From contig JALGYY010000017.1 of NCBI GenBank assembly GCA_025782575.1, positions 299,892-363,891 of the forward strand: a stretch of DNA of 64,000 nucleotides. The letters run 5' to 3'. Shown piece after piece: positions 58,915 through 64,000 of the stretch. Positions within the stretch are counted from its first letter, which is position 1. Each line of letters opens with the position of its first letter. This stretch comes from a bacterium. GTDB lineage: Bacteria; Orphanbacterota; Orphanbacteria; Orphanbacterales; Orphanbacteraceae. The notes beneath the pieces are model-generated. The model worked only from the letters and a program-made list of their open reading frames with translations, was not told where the DNA came from and made no database searches. A program made the translations under genes and the position numbers.

Positions 58915-60600
58915 TTAGCTCCGGGTCAGATGGCGATATTTTATGCGGTGGGGCCGGTCAGCCTCCTCGCCGAGACGTTCCTTGCGATTGGCTTCGTAGT
59001 CGGACCAGTTCCCCTCGAACCAGAATGTGCGGCTATCCCCTTCAAAAGCGAGAATGTGCGTGGCGATTCGATCGAGAAACCAGCGATCATGCGAAATCAC
59101 GACCGCACATCCGGCAAACGACTCGAGGCCCTCTTCCAGAGCCCGCATCGTGTTGACGTCAAGATCGTTGGTCGGTTCATCGAGAAGGATGACGTTCGCC
59201 TCCTCTCTCAATACCCGCGCGAGATGCACGCGATTTCTCTCTCCACCGGAAAGAACGCCCACTTTCTTCTGCTGCGTCGCCCCTTTGAAGTTGAAACGTG
59301 ACACATATGCTCTCGAATTCACCTCACGATCACCGAGAACGATCGTTTCATTCCCACCTGAAATGACCTCCCAGATGGTCTTATCCGGATCGAGTACATC
59401 CCGGCTCTGCTCCACATATCCCAGTTTCACCGTTTCCCCGATTTGAAAATCGCCTGAGTCCGCTTTTTCTTCACCGGTAATCATGCGGAACAGGGTTGTC
59501 TTACCGGCACCGTTCGGACCGACGATCCCGACAATTCCGCCGGGTGGCAGTGCAAACGTCATGCCTTCCATGAGAATATTGTCGCCGAACGATTTGGTGA
59601 CCTCTTTCGACTCGATCACGATGTTGCCGAGCCGGGGACCGGACGGGATATAGACCTGAAGATCTTTCCCCCGGGTCATCTTGTCCTGACTCCGAAGTTC
59701 CTCGTAGGAACTAATGCGCGCCTTCGACTTGGCCCGGCGCCCCTTCGGCGACATGCGAATCCATTCAAGTTCCCTCTGAAGCGTTTTTCGCCTCTCACTC
59801 TCCTGCTTCTCTTCGACGGAAAGCCGCTTGTCCTTCTGTTCGAGCCACGAAGAGTAGTTCCCCTTCCACGGGATTCCCTCGCCCCTGTCGAGCTCCAGAA
59901 TCCAACCGGCCACGTTGTCGAGGAAATAGCGATCGTGGGTAACGGCAATTACCGTCCCCTCGTAACGACGGAGATGTTGCTCGAGCCAGGCGACCGACTC
60001 CGCATCCAGATGGTTCGTCGGTTCGTCAAGCAGGAGAATATCCGGGTTCTTGAGTAGCAGACGACAAAGAGCAACGCGGCGACGCTCCCCACCGGAAAGG
60101 ACATCTACTTTCATCTCGCCCGGCGGGCATCGAAGCGCATCCATCGCCATATCCAGCCTGGACTCGAGATCCCATGCGTTGGCCGACTCGAGCTTATCCT
60201 GCACCTTTCCCTGCCGCTCAATCAGCGACGCCATTTCATCATCAGACATCGGCTCCGCGAACTTCTCGTTAATGTCATCGTACTCTTTGAGAAGGTCCAC
60301 CGTCTCCTGGACAGCTTCTTCCACGATTTCCTTGACCGTCTTCTCCGAATCGAGAACCGGTTCCTGTTCCAGGAAGCCGACCGTATGCCCCGGCGCCAAA
60401 TGGGTCTCTCCATTGAACGTTGAATCCACGCCGGCGAGGATTCGGAGGAGCGAGCTCTTCCCCGAACCGTTCAGCCCGAGTACGCCGATCTTGGCACCGT
60501 AGAAGTAGGAAAGACTGATGTCTTTCAGGACAGGTTTCTTGTCATGAAACTTACTGACCTGAACCATCGAATAGATGATCTTGTTCGGCTCACCGCTCAT
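58915..60600 (-). CDS. ettA: ABC-F ATPase, energy-dependent translational throttle protein EttA
   Basis: 561 residues. Two ABC domains without membrane segments: Walker A GLNGSGKSSL and GPNGAGKTTL, signature LSGGERRRVALCR and LSGGERNRVHLAR, Walker B ILLLDEPTNHLD and VILLDEPTNDLD. EttA-type features are the arm insert (VDLLKEYDDINEKFAEPMSD) and the KGNYSSWLEQKDKRL linker with IRMSPKGRRAKSKARI. EttA binds the ribosomal E site and gates the first peptide bond according to ATP/ADP. ATG at 60600 follows a GAGAGAAC stretch. Length matches E. coli EttA (555). Confidence 0.95.
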   Translation of the reverse strand: MSGEPNKIIYSMVQVSKFHDKKPVLKDISLSYFYGAKIGVLGLNGSGKSSLLRILAGVDSTFNGETHLAPGHTVGFLEQEPVLDSEKTVKEIVEEAVQETVDLLKEYDDINEKFAEPMSDDEMASLIERQGKVQDKLESANAWDLESRLDMAMDALRCPPGEMKVDVLSGGERRRVALCRLLLKNPDILLLDEPTNHLDAESVAWLEQHLRRYEGTVIAVTHDRYFLDNVAGWILELDRGEGIPWKGNYSSWLEQKDKRLSVEEKQESERRKTLQRELEWIRMSPKGRRAKSKARISSYEELRSQDKMTRGKDLQVYIPSGPRLGNIVIESKEVTKSFGDNILMEGMTFALPPGGIVGIVGPNGAGKTTLFRMITGEEKADSGDFQIGETVKLGYVEQSRDVLDPDKTIWEVISGGNETIVLGDREVNSRAYVSRFNFKGATQQKKVGVLSGGERNRVHLARVLREEANVILLDEPTNDLDVNTMRALEEGLESFAGCAVVISHDRWFLDRIATHILAFEGDSRTFWFEGNWSDYEANRKERLGEEADRPHRIKYRHLTRS

Positions 60601-60668
60601 GTTCGGTTCTCTCTCCTCGTCACTCCTTCAAGGGAGTAAATGTTGTTATCCGAATATACCCGTGAATA

Positions 60669-61697
60669 CTACCATGCCGGGTCAGCCTTAATCCTCTTTT
60701 CCAGATCGAGTTGATCTGATCCCGATAACCAGGAAGAGCGGACAGCGCACAAAATGAGATTCCGGATCTCCTCACGGGTAAATCCGATATCCGTCTGAAG
60801 CGCACGATACTCATCGACGAGCGAGTTTCCGAACATCTTGGGGTCATCCGTATTCACGGTGACAGTGATTCCCCGATCCAGAAAGCGGCGAATCGGATGG
60901 GAAGCGACGTTCGGAATAATTCCGGTCTTCACATTCGAGATAGGGCAGGCTTCGATTGCCGTTCCCGCTGCAGCAATGTGATCGAGCAGGGACTCATCCT
61001 CGGCAGCACGAGTACCGTGGCCGATACGATCGACTTTCAAGGCCCTTATCGCACCCCAGACGCTTTCGGGTCCCGCCGCCTCACCCGCATGAGCGCTGGT
61101 ATGAAACCCGAACCGTCGCGCCCTGATATATGTCTCCTCGAAAGGTTCAGGAGGAAAGTCATGTTCCGATCCGCCGATCCCGATTCCGACGATGCCCTGA
61201 TCACGTACTTCGGCGATCTCTTCGAGTGTACGGGCGGCACGTTCCGGGCCGAAATCACGAATGAGATCGGCCACGAGGGCCACTCGAATTCCGGGCACGA
61301 GATTCAATCCGGCGCGTATCGCCTCCGCGATCCCCTGCGGCCGCAAACCGTGGCACGCAAAATCACCCGGCGAAAAGAAAGCCTCTACATAAAGTATATT
61401 CTGACCGAGCAGATCGTTCGCCACAGCCTCGGCCAGATAGCGAAAATCATCATACTCGCGAATGAACCCGTTCTTCCAGATCCAGGTCTCGATGAAATGG
61501 GGGAAGTCCCTGTATCGGAATCTGGCTTCCAGGGCAGCCCGATCAGGCACCTCTTTTTCTCCGCCGTATTTCCGGACTAACTCGAAAAGGGCATCAAGAG
61601 GGATCGCCCCTTCGAGGTGAAGGTGAAGCTCCACCTTCGGGATACGACTCAACCAGGATCGCTCGATCGAATCCAAGTCACCACTCAAGGGAATCAC
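60669..61697 (-). CDS. Adenosine deaminase family protein
   Basis: 342 residues. Zinc amidohydrolase: KVELHLHLEGAIPLDALF (first His pair), FHTSAHAGEAAGPESVWGAI (His and catalytic Glu), RIGHGTRA, ACPISNVKTGIIPN and VTVNTDDPKMFGNSL (Asp-Asp). The SNVKTG and TDDPKMF forms are seen in prokaryotic adenosine deaminases and also in aminodeoxyfutalosine deaminases of the menaquinone route, so the substrate is not settled. Starts at ATG 61697; the 68-bp gap to ettA shows no clear terminator. Confidence 0.88.
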   Translation of the reverse strand: MIPLSGDLDSIERSWLSRIPKVELHLHLEGAIPLDALFELVRKYGGEKEVPDRAALEARFRYRDFPHFIETWIWKNGFIREYDDFRYLAEAVANDLLGQNILYVEAFFSPGDFACHGLRPQGIAEAIRAGLNLVPGIRVALVADLIRDFGPERAARTLEEIAEVRDQGIVGIGIGGSEHDFPPEPFEETYIRARRFGFHTSAHAGEAAGPESVWGAIRALKVDRIGHGTRAAEDESLLDHIAAAGTAIEACPISNVKTGIIPNVASHPIRRFLDRGITVTVNTDDPKMFGNSLVDEYRALQTDIGFTREEIRNLILCAVRSSWLSGSDQLDLEKRIKADPAW

Positions 61698-61743
61698 CTC
61701 TTCCGGGCAGAGAGGATCGAGGTTGCGGACGAGCCGATCGGCT

Positions 61744-62034
61744 CTACTCCTCTTCGCCTATCCAGCCATGGAGAGCGGCGATGATCTTCCGAGCCTGATC
61801 AGCGCTCGAAATATTGAATTTGGAACGGGGCGAATACTGACCATCACGCTTCTGGTAGCGGCGGATCGTAAACTTCTCCGGCCCGTACTCCTCTTTTCTA
61901 CGGTCCCAGTCCTGATACTTGAATATGAGCGTAGCCCAGGCACCCTTGGTCAGGACCACTTTATCCAGCTCCTTGACGGTAACGAGACCGTCCTCTTCCC
62001 ACTCAACGGTAAGCTCATCTACCTCCGATGCCAT
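61744..62034 (-). CDS. Small uncharacterised protein, 96 residues
   Basis: Not recognised. Charged, mixed alpha/beta: VDELTVEWEEDGLVTVKEL, then GAWATLIFKYQDWDRRKEEY and a basic FTIRRYQKRDGQYSPRSKF, ending in an amphipathic helix SADQARKIIAALHGW. No cysteines or membrane span. ATG at 62034 follows AAAGGGGAATC; the upstream in-frame stretch to 62208 overlaps sixA in another frame and was excluded. It lies between sixA and the adenosine deaminase gene on the same strand. Confidence 0.7.
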   Translation of the reverse strand: MASEVDELTVEWEEDGLVTVKELDKVVLTKGAWATLIFKYQDWDRRKEEYGPEKFTIRRYQKRDGQYSPRSKFNISSADQARKIIAALHGWIGEEE

Positions 62035-62116
62035 GATTCCCCTTTCAAGATTGATCAAAAGTAAAGGCCTGCCCTGATCGATGGGCCTGCCCGAAACAAA
62101 CATCGATTTGGCCGCG

Positions 62117-62614
62117 TCAGCCTGCTGTTCTCTTTGGATAGTCGAAGTCGACCAGCTCACCGCTGCCCAGTTCGACATCCGCCCACCTGTCGACGGCGAG
62201 ATCGACAATCACGACGCCTGATGTGGGGACATTCTCGATCCGCACTCCGGTCATCAACTCGGCGAAATCGGTGAGCCCCGGATTGTGGCCGAAGATCATC
62301 AATCGCTCCACTTGATCGTCACAATTCTTCACGATCCGAAGAGTTTCCGACGCGCTTGCCCCGTAGAGACCATCGTCAAGAGCGATCTTCGATCGCGGAT
62401 GACCGAGGGCGTCAGCAATCATTCCGGCTGTTGTAAGAGCCCGCACCGCAGGGCTCGTGATCATGTGATCTACCGATTCACCCCGGTCCGCCAGCCGACG
62501 CCCCATTTCAGGCGCGTTTCGCTCTCCTCTTTTGTTCAACGGCCGATCGAAGTCGGAAAGATCGGGATGATTCCAACTCGACTTGGCATGCCGTACAATC
62601 GTCAATCGCTTCAT
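62117..62614 (-). CDS. sixA: SixA-type phosphohistidine phosphatase
   Basis: 165 residues, the size of SixA. Histidine phosphatase superfamily: LTIVRHAKSSWNHPDLSDFD with the RHG/RHA catalytic motif (RHAKS in SixA), LNKRGERNAPEMG, TSPAVRALTTA and IFGHNPGL with the second catalytic His. It would remove phosphate from phosphohistidine proteins such as phosphorelay or PTS components. ATGA overlap with the upstream phosphatase gene. A PTS IIA protein is encoded elsewhere in the window (48311-48784), though linkage is only speculative. Confidence 0.9.
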   Translation of the reverse strand: MKRLTIVRHAKSSWNHPDLSDFDRPLNKRGERNAPEMGRRLADRGESVDHMITSPAVRALTTAGMIADALGHPRSKIALDDGLYGASASETLRIVKNCDDQVERLMIFGHNPGLTDFAELMTGVRIENVPTSGVVIVDLAVDRWADVELGSGELVDFDYPKRTAG

Positions 62615-63600
62615 TCGTCAATGACCACCTTGCCGATCGCATCAATCAACGCATCGTGTAATGCGCCGTTCGAAACGACGATACCCCGGTTGTTCTTCAG
62701 CGTTTCACCGGCGCGAAAATCGAGCTTCCTGCCATGCATGTCGCTTACTACACCACCGGCTTCGCGAACAACGATGACTCCCGCTGCATGGTCCCAGATC
62801 CGCTCCTCGTATCCCTTTCTCGTGGGAAGACGAAGATAGATCGATGCGTCACCCCGCGCCACCGCGGCATACTTACACTGGCTGTCGATCCGATAGGGCT
62901 TACTTTTGATCCCGAGATGGGCCGAAATCCGAGCATGGGTATCATGCGCCCCATGGCCGCTCTCAACGGATTCACAAAACCGCGCTTCAGACGGGTCGCC
63001 CTGCCCGTCCACACGAATGGCGCTCCCGGCCGAACCGTCGAGAGGATGAACGAATGCCCCCGCACCGGCAACCGCTGAAAAGAGCGCCCCCCCCTGCTTC
63101 TCTCGGGGATCACCCCCTGACGGCGAAAGATTGGGACAGCCGAGGACGCCGACGACCACTTCGCCATCCACAATCAGGGCGAGCGCGACTGCGTACTGAT
63201 CCCCTCTAAGAAACCCTTTGGTACCATCTATCGGATCGACGGTCCAGTATCGTCCGTTCCCCTCGGCAGAACCGCCCCCTCTTTCAATCGCTTTATAAAG
63301 TCCGTCTCGATCGATTCCGGGAAACTCCTCCAGTACCAGTCCCAGAACTTTATTGGACAGGTCGGCATTTTCCCTGAGAAGCGATGTATCCTCCTCTCCC
63401 ACAACGGGATCATCAGGGAAGGCTTCAGCCAGTTCCAGACAGACCACCCCCTGGCTGCCGAGATCGGCGATCGTCACGGGAGACCGGTCCTCCTTGGCGA
63501 GTGTGTCCTCGCCGACGAGTTTGTCCTGCACGTTTCTGCAGAGCCGGCTCGCCTTCGACACCGCCCTCAGGGCTGCCTCCAGCTCTCTCTCGTATCCCAT
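62611..63600 (-). CDS. CysQ/Hal2-type 3'(2'),5'-bisphosphate nucleotidase
   Basis: 329 residues. Inositol-monophosphatase superfamily, Mg-dependent and Li-sensitive in the family. Metal motifs: VVGEEDTS, WTVDPIDGTKGFLRGDQYAV and RIWDHAAGVIVVREAGG. QYAVALALI and KYAAVARGDASIYLRLP are typical of Hal2/Met22 and of plant SAL1 rather than plain inositol phosphatases, so it probably hydrolyses PAP from sulfate metabolism. Start ATG 63600 follows CAGGGAGAGACG; the longer frame is not family-like. ATGA overlap with sixA. Confidence 0.88.
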   Translation of the reverse strand: MGYERELEAALRAVSKASRLCRNVQDKLVGEDTLAKEDRSPVTIADLGSQGVVCLELAEAFPDDPVVGEEDTSLLRENADLSNKVLGLVLEEFPGIDRDGLYKAIERGGGSAEGNGRYWTVDPIDGTKGFLRGDQYAVALALIVDGEVVVGVLGCPNLSPSGGDPREKQGGALFSAVAGAGAFVHPLDGSAGSAIRVDGQGDPSEARFCESVESGHGAHDTHARISAHLGIKSKPYRIDSQCKYAAVARGDASIYLRLPTRKGYEERIWDHAAGVIVVREAGGVVSDMHGRKLDFRAGETLKNNRGIVVSNGALHDALIDAIGKVVIDE

Positions 63601-63770
63601 CGTCTCTCCCTGGATAACCCCGCCATGGTAACCGGGACTTTGATTGATTATCAGTTTTGAGGCATCATAGCACTCGGACCGCCTCCATCCCAGCCATCGC
63701 GGGCCCGATGGCGGGAGATCCCGGCCAATCTCCAAATCACCCGGATGAGGGCCTAATGAAAGGAAATGAC

Positions 63771-64000
63771 ATGAACAGAGCAGCCGCGATCATGCTGCTC
63801 AGCGCAGCAATTACTCTTCCCTCCCATGCCCAGGTTTCACCGACCACGACTCCGGAGGGCGCCACGCTGGCGGTTGTTCAGGTGCCCGCAGGCTATGGAG
63901 ACGGCAGGGTCACCGAAAGGGATGCCAAGGCTCTCGGCGAGTATTGCGTCTGGGGATTCAACCGCATGATCGAGTTGGAAGGAGTCGATTTTGAGCTGGG
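63771..64000 (+). CDS. Exported protein, N-terminal part (truncated by the window)
   Basis: Starts with ATG at 63771 after GAAAGGAAATGAC and runs open to the window edge (76 codons). The N-terminus is a signal peptide, AAAIMLLSAAITLPSHAQ, followed by a polar region (TTTPEGATLAVVQVPAGYG, KALGEYCVWGFNRM). The family is not recognised from this fragment. The 170-bp gap to the divergent phosphatase gene should hold both promoters. Confidence 0.65.
   Translation, partial: MNRAAAIMLLSAAITLPSHAQVSPTTTPEGATLAVVQVPAGYGDGRVTERDAKALGEYCVWGFNRMIELEGVDFEL

Noticed and set aside
62045-62095. Two direct GGGCAGGCC copies between sixA and the 96-residue protein gene
   Set aside because: Only two short copies, with no stem of useful length and no T tract; probably chance in GC-rich DNA.
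1-64000. tRNA and rRNA genes
   Set aside because: No cloverleaf-like T-loop/anticodon arrangement or rRNA-conserved stretch was seen by eye in the intergenic gaps; a tRNAscan run would settle it.

Overview
The window reads as a chromosome segment of a Gram-negative, fairly GC-rich bacterium. Outer-membrane beta-barrels, lipoproteins, DsbD, SPOR and O-antigen-ligase-type proteins point to a double membrane. Three large exported proteins end in a FlgD-Ig-like module (two with a PNPFNP motif, closing on a short basic tail). That module is common in the FCB group and in candidate phyla such as Eisenbacteria, Krumholzibacteria and Latescibacteria, so an uncultured lineage of that sort is my best guess. 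I saw no phage, plasmid, CRISPR, rRNA or tRNA signature. The one mobile-type feature is a perfect 45-bp inverted repeat at 36011-36117.

Layout. 1-10736 is mostly housekeeping: deoxynucleoside kinase, M19 dipeptidase, SpoU rRNA methylase, VOC protein, thiC behind a TPP riboswitch, inositol-3-phosphate synthase divergent from a LysR regulator, a GT2, proC and lepB. 10788-16393 (minus) is a tightly coupled five-gene unit: Omp85-like barrel, exported kinase-fold-like protein, zinc-ribbon membrane protein, TPR lipoprotein and exported purple-acid-type phosphatase. 16518-23075 (minus) holds two large secreted proteins. Between them sits a 40-codon gene (18803-18925) whose product matches the lasso-peptide leader motif, with its own promoter and terminator-like hairpin. 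23273-25172 has a 28-codon membrane peptide, a sigma factor and its probable anti-sigma partner. 25266-28497 is a coupled deacetylase / glycosyltransferase / O-antigen ligase operon. 28367-33781 (minus) carries galT, an M36-like metalloprotease and a GIY-YIG protein. 33955-38590 has a membrane/GT4 fusion, the palindrome, a SPOR protein and trpS. 38541-43764 is a barrel / ECF sigma / anti-sigma / Ig-repeat operon. 43831-48784 (minus) has STAS, dsbD, M48 protease, tryptophanase and PTS IIA. 48954-64000 is metabolic and envelope: an FAD/Fe-S dehydrogenase, two membrane-TPR glycosyltransferase-like proteins, DUF362 plus a LarA-like protein, ettA, adenosine deaminase, sixA, a cysQ-like phosphatase and the start of an exported protein.

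How the parts fit. Many neighbours share ATGA or TGATG junctions, so translational coupling is a general habit here. Several convergent pairs overlap by 15 to 131 bp, which suggests a compact genome. The two points most worth attention are the orphan lasso-leader-like peptide gene and the exported kinase-like/phosphatase operon. Functions below come from reading translated motifs by eye; no database search was run.
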